This document shows, in pieces, positions 1-6,173 of a stretch of DNA of 41,009 bases. Numbering within the stretch: the stretch's first letter is position 1; each line of letters begins with the position of its first letter. Under the pieces are notes generated by a model that ran no database searches, had not been told where the DNA came from, and saw only the letters and a list, made by a program, of their open reading frames with translations. The stretch is from Candidatus Moraniibacteriota bacterium (GTDB lineage: Bacteria > Patescibacteriota > Minisyncoccia > Moranbacterales > UBA2206), in assembly GCA_026396205.1 (NCBI GenBank), contig JAPLXF010000066.1, positions 1 to 41,009 on the forward strand, written 5' to 3'. The position numbers and the translations under genes are program-made.

Positions 1-101
1 TTTTCAGAGGCAATAAGTTCCATGCCTTCTTGTTGTCTTTTAATTTCTCCCTGCAACGCTTTCCAAATTTTTGGATCTTGTTTTTTGATGTTGTTTGCCA
101 T
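1..101 (-). CDS. glyA: Serine hydroxymethyltransferase, N-terminal fragment (cut by window edge)
   Basis: The first 33 codons are visible. They read MANNIKKQDPKIWKALQ followed by GEIKRQQEGMELIASE. The pattern of an acidic/aromatic helix, then E..RQ and LIASE, is the conserved start of serine hydroxymethyltransferase, a PLP enzyme that interconverts serine and glycine and loads one-carbon units on tetrahydrofolate. The rest of the gene lies beyond position 1. The ATG (101-99) is inside the last helix of the 160-nt leader element that fills the space upstream, and no Shine-Dalgarno sequence is visible. Identification rests on a short fragment, but the LIASE motif is distinctive. Confidence 0.85.
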   Translation of the reverse strand, partial: MANNIKKQDPKIWKALQGEIKRQQEGMELIASE

Positions 102-260
102 TTTTGTCCGCGAATTATATGAGCGGGAACAAAAATGAGCATCCCGTGCCAATTCGCAGTTAAATATTTAATTAAACCGTATCTAAGCCGCAGGCGTTTC
201 CGTGGATAAAATTTTACATTACTGCAAATCTTATCCGGAATTGGCACTGGGATTCATAGC
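99..260 (-). repeat. 160-nt structured leader element, copy 1 (before glyA)
   Basis: This is one of six related copies, all reading toward a minus-strand gene. In plus-strand terms the outer helix pairs 141-155 (ATCCCGTGCCAATTC) with 238-253 (GAATTGGCACTGGGAT). The inner helix pairs GGATAA (204-209) with TTATCC (231-236). The terminal hairpin pairs CATTTTTGT (99-107) with ACAAAAATG (129-137), and its minus-strand 3' arm contains the glyA ATG. The core AAGCCGCAGGCG (185-196) is shared with other copies. GTGCC/GGCAC replaces the GCACC/GGTGC of other copies on both arms, a compensatory change. Confidence 0.8.
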
Positions 261-287
261 TATCTTTAGTAAATAAAAAGGGTCTTA

Positions 288-336
288 GATTCCCCCTTAA
301 CGCTTCTTTATTTTAATAGATTTATACGGGGGAGTC
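288..336. repeat. Inverted repeat in the rplA-glyA spacer
   Basis: GATTCCCCC (288-296) pairs with GGGGGAGTC (328-336) around a 31-nt AT-rich loop. It lies downstream of rplA on the minus strand, but no clean T-run follows, so a terminator role is only possible. I see nothing else in 261-397. Confidence 0.35.
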
Positions 337-397
337 AAAAAGAAAAAAAGCCCCGGATTTCACACCGCGACTTTTATAAACTCTTAACTTTGCACTT

Positions 398-1069
398 TTA
401 ACTTTTAATTTTTATCCCCGCTCCCATAGTTGAACAAACTGTAATGCTAGAAATAAATTTGCCTTTCAGCCCGGCGGGTTTGGACTTTTCAAAATGCTCT
501 ATAAAAGCTTTGATATTTTCCGCCAGTTTAGTTTCCTCAAAAGAAATTTTGCCGACTACGGTATGTACATTGCCCGAATCGTCATTTTTATAAGCCAACT
601 TGCCTTTCTTGAGCGCTTCTACGGTTTCTTTAATTTTGGTGGTTACTGTTTCGGTTTTCGGATTTGGCATTAAGCCTTTGGGTCCTAAAATTTTGGCCAC
701 CTTGGCCAGCTTCGGCATCATTTCCGGCGTGGCTACCAAAACATCAAAATTAATTTTCTTGGCGAATTTTTCAATCATTTCCTCCCCGCCGACCAAATCG
801 GCTCCGGCTTTTTTGGCTTCATCCTGGGCCGTGGAAGTTATGACGGCGATTTTTTTGGATTTACCGGTTCCATTCGGGAGCACTACCGTTCCGCGCACTT
901 GCTGCTCGCCCTTTTTCGGATCAATATTGGTTTTGATATGCACTTCGATTGATTCGTCAAACTTGGCTATTTTATTGGCTTGGATTAATTGGACAGCTTC
1001 TTCAATGGAATAGGTTTTATTCTGATCAACTTTTTCGGACATCGCCCGATATTTTTTTCCGTGTTGCAT
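398..1069 (-). CDS. rplA: 50S ribosomal protein L1
   Basis: The 223-residue product has the full L1 signature: GKKYR near the N-terminus, then KFDESIEVHIKTNIDPKK, the nucleotide-binding-like middle domain with LVGGEEMIEK, and the very conserved ILGPKGLMPNPK. It ends with the STMGAGIKI tail. L1 binds 23S rRNA at the mobile stalk beside the E site. In many bacteria it also represses its own operon by binding mRNA. It follows rplK after a 50-nt gap, the normal L11-L1 order, so the two are probably co-transcribed from the promoter upstream of secE. Length and motifs are typical. Confidence 0.97.
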   Translation of the reverse strand: MQHGKKYRAMSEKVDQNKTYSIEEAVQLIQANKIAKFDESIEVHIKTNIDPKKGEQQVRGTVVLPNGTGKSKKIAVITSTAQDEAKKAGADLVGGEEMIEKFAKKINFDVLVATPEMMPKLAKVAKILGPKGLMPNPKTETVTTKIKETVEALKKGKLAYKNDDSGNVHTVVGKISFEETKLAENIKAFIEHFEKSKPAGLKGKFISSITVCSTMGAGIKIKS

Positions 1070-1119
1070 ATATTTTCGCGGTGCAAACGATTTTTAGTCT
1101 CCCGCAAATTAAAAAATTA

Positions 1120-1542
1120 TTATTCTATGGTAATCCCCATGCTTCTGGCCGTTCCGGCAACAATTTTTTCCGCCGCTTCTACATCATTGGCATTCAAATC
1201 CGCCATTTTCTTCTCGGCAATTTCCCTAAGCTGGGCTTTGGTTATTTTTCCGACCTTATCCTTTAGGGGATTTCCCGCTCCTTTTTGAACTTTAGCCGCT
1301 TTTCGCAGTAAATCAGAGGCTGGCGGAGTCTTTAGGACAAAAGTAAAACTTCTATCTTCAAAAATAGTTATTTCCGCCGGAATAATATCACCCATCTTAT
1401 CTTTGGTCGCTTCGTTGAATTTGACGCAAAATTCCTGGATATTCAAACCGTGTTGTCCCAAAGCCGGACCGACCGGCGGCGCCGGATTAGCCTTGCCGGC
1501 TTCAATTTGTAATTTAACCATTGTTTTAATTTTCTTCGCCAT
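1120..1542 (-). CDS. rplK: 50S ribosomal protein L11
   Basis: The 140-residue product starts MAKKIKTMVKLQIEAGKANP and continues PAPPVGPALGQHGLNIQEFC, the classical L11 N-terminal domain that contacts the GTPase-associated centre of 23S rRNA. The RNA-binding C-terminal domain has KTPPASDLLRKAA and ends VAGTARSMGITIE. It sits between nusG and rplA in the standard order. The ATG (1542-1540) is inside the terminal hairpin of leader-element copy 2, so translation may depend on opening that helix. No Shine-Dalgarno is seen. Confidence 0.97.
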   Translation of the reverse strand: MAKKIKTMVKLQIEAGKANPAPPVGPALGQHGLNIQEFCVKFNEATKDKMGDIIPAEITIFEDRSFTFVLKTPPASDLLRKAAKVQKGAGNPLKDKVGKITKAQLREIAEKKMADLNANDVEAAEKIVAGTARSMGITIE

Positions 1543-1704
1543 AATTGTCTTCGAGCTTTAGCGAGAAGCTACAATTATGAGCGTCCCGTAAAAATTCGAT
1601 GATTTAACTTTATATTATTGCTATTTTAAGCCGAAGGCGAATCCGCAAGCAAATTATTCTATAACATAGAAGCTTGTTTGGAATTTTTACTGGGATGTCA
1701 TAGC
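1540..1704 (-). repeat. 160-nt structured leader element, copy 2 (before rplK)
   Basis: This is the most diverged copy and therefore the most informative. The outer helix is TCCCGTAAAAATTC with GAATTTTTACTGGGA (ending about 1695), where other copies have GCACCAATTC/GAATTTGGTGC, so both arms changed together. The terminal hairpin pairs CATAATTGT (1540-1548) with ACAATTATG, again co-changed relative to CATTTTTGT/ACAAAAATG. The inner helix is CAAGC with GCTTG. The core reads AAGCCGAAGGCGAATCCGC. The rplK start codon is in the hairpin arm. Confidence 0.8.
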
Positions 1705-1710
1705 CATCAA

Positions 1711-2256
1711 CTATATTTTGTTAATTTGGAGAAAGTCCAGTTCCACCGGCGTCTCTCTCCCAAATATAGAAATTAGTACTTTGACTTTGCCCTTGGATTC
1801 ATCCACGCTGTCAACTTTGCCATCAAAATCTTTGAAAGGTCCGTCCACAATTTTTACCGCATCGCCAAATTTAACGTCAATTTTATATTTTGGTTCGTCC
1901 ATGCCCATTTTCTTTTTCAGCATTTCAATCTCCGCAGGATCAACTGGCGTCGGCGTAATTCCTAAACCGATAAATCCGGTAACATTCGGCGTATTGCGCA
2001 CCACATACCAGGAAGCATCCGTCACAATCATTTCTACCAGCACATAGCCAGGATAAATCCTTTCTTCGATTACGGTTCTTTTTCCGGCTTTTATTTTAAT
2101 CTTTTTTTCCGTCGGCACCATCACATCAAAAATCAGATCTTGCATATCCATAGATTCAATTCTTTGCCGGAGGTTCCTGGCTACATTGTCTTCATAACCT
2201 GAATAGGTATGGATAACATACCAAGCCCGTCCATGATGTTGTGTTTGTTTCGCCAT
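1711..2256 (-). CDS. nusG: Transcription termination/antitermination protein NusG
   Basis: The 181-residue product starts with HGRAWYVIHTYSGYEDNVA, the NusG N-terminal (NGN) domain that clamps RNA polymerase. It has VPTEKKIKIKAGKR, YPGYVLVEMIV and WYVVRNTPNVTGFIG. The C-terminal KOW domain, about residues 130-175, is marked by GDAVKIVDGPFKDFDGKVDS. NusG couples transcription to translation or Rho. The gene lies between secE and rplK as in most bacteria. The start ATG directly abuts an ATTCGGAT-type repeat, and no standard ribosome binding site is seen. Confidence 0.96.
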   Translation of the reverse strand: MAKQTQHHGRAWYVIHTYSGYEDNVARNLRQRIESMDMQDLIFDVMVPTEKKIKIKAGKRTVIEERIYPGYVLVEMIVTDASWYVVRNTPNVTGFIGLGITPTPVDPAEIEMLKKKMGMDEPKYKIDVKFGDAVKIVDGPFKDFDGKVDSVDESKGKVKVLISIFGRETPVELDFLQINKI

Positions 2257-2339
2257 ATTCTAATTTTTATCCTAATTATATCCGAATTTTATCCGAATAT
2301 TCGTGCTTGATTCGGATTTAATTCGAATTATAATTCGTA
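2257..2339 (-). repeat. ATTCGGAT-word spacer repeat (secE-nusG)
   Basis: An 83-nt spacer made of degenerate repeats of ATCCGAAT / ATTCGGAT / AATTCGTA. It ends just before the nusG ATG with the plus-strand text TAATTTTTATCCTAATTATA. The same block, with small changes, precedes rpsE, rplF, rpsH, rplN, rplP, rpsC and others in this window. Confidence 0.75.
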
Positions 2340-2525
2340 TCATTTAATAATAAATGTTTTCAAAATGTAGGAAAATAGATAGTCAAGTATCCCCAGAAAA
2401 ACTGCTACCGCAATGCTGATACCGATTACCGTGGCGGTGTAATTGATAATTTGTTTTTTGTTCGGCCAATTGACTTTCAAAAGTTCTTGCTTGGCTTCCT
2501 TCAAAAAATTTATAAGTTTATTCAT
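2340..2525 (-). CDS. secE: Preprotein translocase subunit SecE
   Basis: The 61-residue single-pass membrane protein has the short bacterial SecE layout. An amphipathic N-terminal helix (INFLKEAKQELLKVNWPNKK) carries the conserved KVNWP motif. One transmembrane segment follows, about residues 31-55 (TATVIGISIAVAVFLGILDY). SecE stabilises SecY in the Sec translocon. It is the first gene of the secE-nusG-rplK-rplA operon. A promoter lies about 50 nt upstream, and a terminator-like hairpin lies in the leader between the two. Confidence 0.95.
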   Translation of the reverse strand: MNKLINFLKEAKQELLKVNWPNKKQIINYTATVIGISIAVAVFLGILDYLFSYILKTFIIK

Positions 2526-2544
2526 TGTATTTTTTGGGTTTTTT

Positions 2545-2566
2545 AAAAAGCCTTTCGGGGCTTTTT
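2545..2566 (-). terminator. Attenuator-like hairpin in the secE leader
   Basis: AAAAAGCC (2545-2552) pairs with GGCTTTTT (2559-2566) around a 6-nt loop. It lies between the predicted secE promoter and the secE ATG. Read on the minus strand it is a short GC-capped stem whose 3' arm is a T-run, the form of an intrinsic terminator, so it may attenuate the operon. It would also work on the plus strand, where no gene reads into it. Confidence 0.5.
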
Positions 2567-2575
2567 CTTGGTTTA

Positions 2576-2604
2576 ATTCTATAGTATACTGTATTTTCTG
2601 TCAA
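2576..2604 (-). promoter_or_regulatory. Predicted sigma-70 promoter of the secE operon
   Basis: On the minus strand TTGACA (2604-2599) and TAGAAT (2581-2576) are separated by 17 nt. The -35 box is a perfect consensus and the -10 box matches 5 of 6. It points at secE. The box lies 3 nt from the -35 of the opposing tRNA-Ala promoter. Confidence 0.65.
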
Positions 2605-2607
2605 ATG

Positions 2608-2636
2608 TGGACAAATTCAGCTTTATTGTATATAAT
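2608..2636 (+). promoter_or_regulatory. Predicted sigma-70 promoter of tRNA-Ala
   Basis: TGGACA (2608-2613), a 17-nt spacer and a perfect TATAAT (2631-2636) lie 21 nt before the tRNA. The pair is divergent with the secE promoter, so a single regulator or supercoiling could affect both. Confidence 0.65.
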
Positions 2637-2657
2637 AAACTTCAGTTTAAGAATATC

Positions 2658-2730
2658 GGGCCGATAGCTCAGCTGGTAGAGCATCTGTTTTGCATACAGA
2701 AGGTCTGGGGTTCGAATCCCCATCGGTCCA
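2658..2730 (+). tRNA. tRNA-Ala (TGC)
   Basis: A full cloverleaf is present. The acceptor GGGCCGA pairs with TCGGTCC (one G-T pair), the D arm is GCTC...GAGC, the anticodon loop is TTTGCAT with anticodon TGC, and the T arm is TGGGG-TTCGAAT-CCCCA. The discriminator is A. The 3' CCA is not encoded, since ACCG follows. Confidence 0.96.
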
Positions 2731-2731
2731 C

Positions 2732-2769
2732 CGCATAAAATAAATTTTATAAAATTTTCATTTTATGCG
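2732..2769 (+). terminator. Hairpin after tRNA-Ala
   Basis: CGCATAAAAT (2732-2741) pairs perfectly with ATTTTATGCG (2760-2769). It is a 10-bp stem directly after the tRNA with no T-run. It could define the 3' end or the processing of the precursor. Confidence 0.4.
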
Positions 2770-2799
2770 ATACTTGAAACACAGGCAGGGAGCGTTCAT

Positions 2800-2933
2800 C
2801 CCGCACTAAAAATTCAAGAAATATTTGGGCGCGTAGCTCAGTTGGTTAGAGCGCGTCACTGATAATGACGAGGTCGGAGGTTCGAATCCTCCCGCGCCCA
2901 CAGAATAAAACACTACTTGAATTTTAGTGCGGG
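2800..2933. repeat. Inverted repeat bracketing tRNA-Ile
   Basis: The left arm 2800-2818 (CCCGCACTAAAAATTCAAG) and right arm 2916-2933 (CTTGAATTTTAGTGCGGG) are inverted copies with one bulged base. They enclose the whole tRNA-Ile gene. The arm sequence resembles the outer helix (CCCGCACCAATTC) of the 160-nt leader elements, so it probably belongs to the same palindrome family. Confidence 0.7.
2827..2900 (+). tRNA. tRNA-Ile (GAT)
   Basis: The acceptor GGGCGCG pairs with CGCGCCC. The D arm is GCTC-AGTTGGTTA-GAGC. The anticodon arm CGTCA-CTGATAA-TGACG carries anticodon GAT. The T arm is CGGAG-GTTCGAAT-CCTCC. Discriminator A is at 2900 and no CCA is encoded (ACAG follows). Confidence 0.96.
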
Positions 2934-3036
2934 ACAAGCTGATAATGACGAGGCTTGCCCCGCACCGAACTCTGTTCTGGTGCTGGGGTCGGAGATTCCC
3001 TGCCTGCCGGCAGGCAGGGAATCTTCCATTGCCCAC
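2927..3036 (+). pseudogene. tRNA-Ile 3'-half remnant split by palindromic inserts
   Basis: TGATAATGACGAG (2940-2952) repeats the anticodon arm of the neighbouring tRNA-Ile (2860-2872). GGTCGGAG-TTC continues its variable loop and T arm near 2987-2997. GAATC..CC...GCCCA (3019-3034) resembles its 3' end. Between these pieces lie a hairpin with GCACC/GGTGC arms and a perfect 32-bp palindrome. The first piece also forms the loop of a stem, 2927-2939 with 2953-2965. It cannot fold as a tRNA. Confidence 0.5.
2993..3024. repeat. Perfect 32-bp palindrome (CTGCCTGCCGGCAGGCAG core)
   Basis: Positions 2993-3008 are the exact reverse complement of 3009-3024. The GC-rich core stands out in this AT-rich region. 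It sits where the T loop of the tRNA-Ile remnant would be. A single copy is visible in the window. Confidence 0.85.
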
Positions 3037-3040
3037 TAAT

Positions 3041-3068
3041 AAAACAGCTTACATAAAAAAGCTGTTTT
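3041..3068 (+). terminator. Terminator after the tRNA pair (bidirectional hairpin)
   Basis: AAAACAGCTT (3041-3050) pairs with AAGCTGTTTT (3059-3068), and the plus strand continues TTTATTTT. It can end the tRNA transcript. On the minus strand it follows the murD stop codon and could serve murD as well. Confidence 0.6.
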
Positions 3069-4462
3069 TATTTTAAATTATTCACCGCTTCTTTGAATTG
3101 GTTGCCCCGGTCAAATTCGTTCTGAAACATTCCAAAACTGGTCGCGCCGGGTGAAAGCAGCACCACATCTCCGCTTGAAGCTTCATTGCTGGCAATTTCT
3201 ACCGCCTTAGTCATAGATTCCACTACCCGGAAATCCTCATTTTCCCGGCCAGTTATTTTCCTAATCTTTTCAATTAATTTTTCCGTGGCTGAACCTTTGA
3301 GAAAAATGATGCCCTTGGCTTTCTGATTAATGGTTTCTGCCAGCCCTGTTATATCCAACTTTTTATCTGTTCCCCCGCCAATTAGAATCAGCGGTTCGGC
3401 AAAAGATCGGATTCCAAAAATAGCGCTTTCCGGAGTGGTCGCTGCCGTATCGTTGTAATATTTAACGCCGTTTATTTCTCTGATAAATTCCAGCCGGTGC
3501 TGGAGGCCTTTGAATTCTCTTAAAGCTTTGGCAATAATTTTTAGTTCGATTCCCATGGCGCAAGCGGCGCCGACGGCCGCCATCACATTTTCTAAATTAT
3601 GTCCGCCGCGAAGCTTAACATCGCTGGCCTCTATTATTTTTTTCTCATCCACTCCGTCGTTCCAGTAGGCAGCGTCGTTTACTAAATAGACGGCTTTGCT
3701 GTTTTCGATTTTCTGCCTGGAAAATCTGATAATTTTCGATTTTATTTCCGGTTCAAATTTATTTAAAACTTTGTCATCCCAATTAATAACGCAAAAATCT
3801 TCCGGCTTTTGGCTGGAAAAAATAAATTTTTTGTCCTTGATATAGCTTTCCATTCCGGAATAATAATTCAGGTGGTCCGGATAAATATTGGTCAGCACTG
3901 CGCCTTGCGGGCTTATTCCGTAGCGCCCCAAAGCTGAAAGCCGCCAGCTGGAAAGTTCGAATACCACCCAACTGTCTTTTTTTATTTCTTTTAATTTATC
4001 CATCACTGAAACCTGGCCGATGCCGGCTTTGACCGGATTTTTTCCGGCGGCCTTTAAAATTTCATAGATCAGCGTGGAGGTGGTTGTTTTCCCCTTAGTT
4101 CCGGTAATGCCGATAATCGGATTTTTGCAAAATTTGAAAAAAAGGCTGGCATCCACTTCTACTGGAATATTTTTTTTGAGCGCCAATTCAATATATTTGT
4201 TATTCCAAGCCACGCCGGGTGTTTTGACAACTAGATCGGTATGCGTAAAATCCTCGCTCCGGTGCTGGCCCAAAACATATTCAATGCCTCTTAAGTCTTT
4301 CAGCGCCAGCAGCGAAGGCGCCAGCTCTTCCTTGGATTTCATGTCCGTCACCACCAATCTGGCTCCCAAAGCATGAAAAAAACGAACGGTGCCGATACCG
4401 CCGCTATTGAGGCCAAGCCCCATAACCGTTACCTTCTTACCTTTGAAATCTTCCGGTTTCAT
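3068..4462 (-). CDS. murD: UDP-N-acetylmuramoyl-L-alanine--D-glutamate ligase
   Basis: The 464-residue product follows the Mur ligase plan. The N-terminal Rossmann-like domain has GKKVTVMGLGLNSGGIG. The ATP-binding P-loop GITGTKGKTTTS is at about residues 119-130. The central domain has FELSSWRL, TNIYPDHLNYY and the H/N motif GGHNLENVMAA. The C-terminal domain has GLQHRLE, YYNDTAATTPES and LLSPGATSFGMFQNEFDRG. MurD adds D-glutamate to UDP-MurNAc-L-Ala in peptidoglycan synthesis in the cytoplasm. It overlaps the flanking terminator at its stop codon and is one base from the next gene upstream, so the two are co-transcribed. Confidence 0.95.
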   Translation of the reverse strand: MKPEDFKGKKVTVMGLGLNSGGIGTVRFFHALGARLVVTDMKSKEELAPSLLALKDLRGIEYVLGQHRSEDFTHTDLVVKTPGVAWNNKYIELALKKNIPVEVDASLFFKFCKNPIIGITGTKGKTTTSTLIYEILKAAGKNPVKAGIGQVSVMDKLKEIKKDSWVVFELSSWRLSALGRYGISPQGAVLTNIYPDHLNYYSGMESYIKDKKFIFSSQKPEDFCVINWDDKVLNKFEPEIKSKIIRFSRQKIENSKAVYLVNDAAYWNDGVDEKKIIEASDVKLRGGHNLENVMAAVGAACAMGIELKIIAKALREFKGLQHRLEFIREINGVKYYNDTAATTPESAIFGIRSFAEPLILIGGGTDKKLDITGLAETINQKAKGIIFLKGSATEKLIEKIRKITGRENEDFRVVESMTKAVEIASNEASSGDVVLLSPGATSFGMFQNEFDRGNQFKEAVNNLK

Positions 4463-4463
4463 T

Positions 4464-6035
4464 TTAAGATTTTATTATTTCACCGTTTTTGGTTTGATTC
4501 AGAATACCATCTTGAAGCGCTATTTGTCCATTGATAACAACCGCCTTTATTCCTTGGCTGTATTGGTAGGGATTTTCTACCGTGGCCAAGTCCTGAATAT
4601 TTTCCGGATCAATTACCGTGATGTCGGCAAAATATCCTTCTTTGAGCTTCCCGCGCCTCTTAATGCCGAATTTTTCCGCCGGCATTTGGGTCATTTTTTT
4701 TACGGCTTCTTCCCAGCTTAAAATTTTCTTTTCTTTTACATAATAGGAAAGCACCTTGGAAAAAGTTCCGAAACACCGCGGATGGACCATCTCGCCGGTA
4801 TCTTTATGGTTGAGATTGTAACCGGATCCATTGGTGGAAATTATGGCCAGCGGATGCCGGACGGCTTTTTCAATATTTTCTTCGTTCAATATTTCTACGG
4901 AAGTAATCACCCGGCCTTCAGAAGCTACTAAAATGTCAATGATTGCTTCTTCAACGGATTTTTCCTGCGAAACAGCAATTTCCGTTATTCTTTTCCGGCC
5001 CAGCGTCCGATTGAGGTTGGAAATTGCAATATCGATTTTGGAATAATCAAAATCTGATTGTTTCATTTCTTCGATCACTTTCATTTTTATCAAAGGGTTG
5101 CGTAGCCGTCCCAGCATCATTTTCTTGCCGCCGTCGGAAACCCAGCGCGGTAAAAGCGTATAGAGAACTGAACCAATATTGGTGTAGGGGAAAATATCAA
5201 AAGAAATGTCCAGCTCTTTGTTATTGGCTTCGTTTATAAGTTTCAGCGCTTCGTCCATCAGCTTCCAGTATTTTTCTCCGACTGCTTTTAAATGGGAGAT
5301 ATGGATTTTTACGCCGGAAGCTTCGGCTATTTTTATAATCTCCTTCACTGAATTAACTAAATCTTTGCCTTCATCCCGCATATGAGAAACGTAAACACCG
5401 CCATATTCTTTGACCATTTTGGCCAGACTTACTAATTCATCAAAAGTAGCCGAGCGGGCGTGGACATAAACCAAACCGGTAGAAAGACCCAGCCCGCCTT
5501 CTTTGAGGGCTTTTTTCAACCGGCCTTCAATAAATTCCAATTCCTCTTTTTTCAGTTCGCGCATTTTATCTTTAAGCAGGCCTCGGCGCAGCGTTCCGTG
5601 TCCGACCAACGTTCCGAAATTAACCGCCAGTTTTTTTCTTTCCAGAGTTTTAAGAAATTCATCCATCGTCAGCCAATTGAAATTAATCCGGTTGAGATCC
5701 ATCCATTTTTGGATGGACTCCATAGTTTTGGCGTCAGTTAGGGGCGCCAAAGAAGAGCCGCAATTGCCGCCGATGATTGTCGTTATGCCTTGATATAAAA
5801 GGCTTTCCAAATTGGGATTTAAAAATATCTGCCAAAAAGCGTCGCTGTGGTTGTTGACATCCACAAAGCCCGGGCAAATATATTTGCCCGTGGCATCTAT
5901 TTCAATCTCGCCTTTTTCATTCTGCAATTTTCCAATTTTAGAAATCTTTTCTTCATCAATTCCTACATCCGCCAAAAACATCGGTTTCCCCGTGCCATCA
6001 ATAACTGTGCCATTTTTGATTAGAATATCAAACAT
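4464..6035 (-). CDS. N-acyl-D-amino-acid deacylase / D-aminoacylase family amidohydrolase
   Basis: From the chosen ATG (6035) the product begins MFDILIKNGTVIDGTGKP, the usual start of this amidohydrolase branch. An in-frame ATG 33 nt upstream would only add residues encoded by a low-complexity spacer. Motifs include the metal-site region CPGFVDVNNHSD, where family members usually have a G-H-D arrangement. Others are GGNCGSSLAPL, GLSTGLVYVHARSA, YVSHMRDEG, HISHLKAVG and the closing GYFADITVIDP. Family members hydrolyse N-acylated D-amino acids, and some act as dihydroorotase-like enzymes. Next to murD, a role in D-amino-acid or peptidoglycan salvage is plausible but inferred. Confidence 0.8.
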   Translation of the reverse strand: MFDILIKNGTVIDGTGKPMFLADVGIDEEKISKIGKLQNEKGEIEIDATGKYICPGFVDVNNHSDAFWQIFLNPNLESLLYQGITTIIGGNCGSSLAPLTDAKTMESIQKWMDLNRINFNWLTMDEFLKTLERKKLAVNFGTLVGHGTLRRGLLKDKMRELKKEELEFIEGRLKKALKEGGLGLSTGLVYVHARSATFDELVSLAKMVKEYGGVYVSHMRDEGKDLVNSVKEIIKIAEASGVKIHISHLKAVGEKYWKLMDEALKLINEANNKELDISFDIFPYTNIGSVLYTLLPRWVSDGGKKMMLGRLRNPLIKMKVIEEMKQSDFDYSKIDIAISNLNRTLGRKRITEIAVSQEKSVEEAIIDILVASEGRVITSVEILNEENIEKAVRHPLAIISTNGSGYNLNHKDTGEMVHPRCFGTFSKVLSYYVKEKKILSWEEAVKKMTQMPAEKFGIKRRGKLKEGYFADITVIDPENIQDLATVENPYQYSQGIKAVVINGQIALQDGILNQTKNGEIIKS

Positions 6036-6155
6036 AAAAAAATTCAAAATGCAAAGTTCAAAAATCAAAACTACAATTCAAAATTAAAAATTAATTAATT
6101 GTAAATTGTTTAGAAATTAAAAATTAGAAATTAAAAATTGAATACTTCTGATTTT
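6036..6155. repeat. Low-complexity spacer of AAATTAAAAATT-type words
   Basis: A 120-nt AT-rich spacer built from TTCAAAAATCAAAA and GAAATTAAAAATT words repeated with small changes. I see no gene or clear terminator in it. Confidence 0.6.
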
Positions 6156-6173
6156 GCGATTCAGAAAAAGCTT

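Noticed and set aside
99..260. Leader elements interpreted as plain terminators
   Set aside because: No T-run follows the helices on the minus strand, the elements are upstream of start codons in constant orientation, and the sequence core is conserved beyond what a terminator needs.
600..1013. Long plus-strand frames opposite rplA, rplK, galT and other genes
   Set aside because: These are antisense shadows of strongly identified genes, with low-complexity composition.
2806..3036. Minus-strand frame with GGFEPPTSSLSVTRSNQLSY
   Set aside because: This is the antisense translation of a tRNA and its copy, a frequent annotation artefact. It overlaps tRNA-Ile completely.
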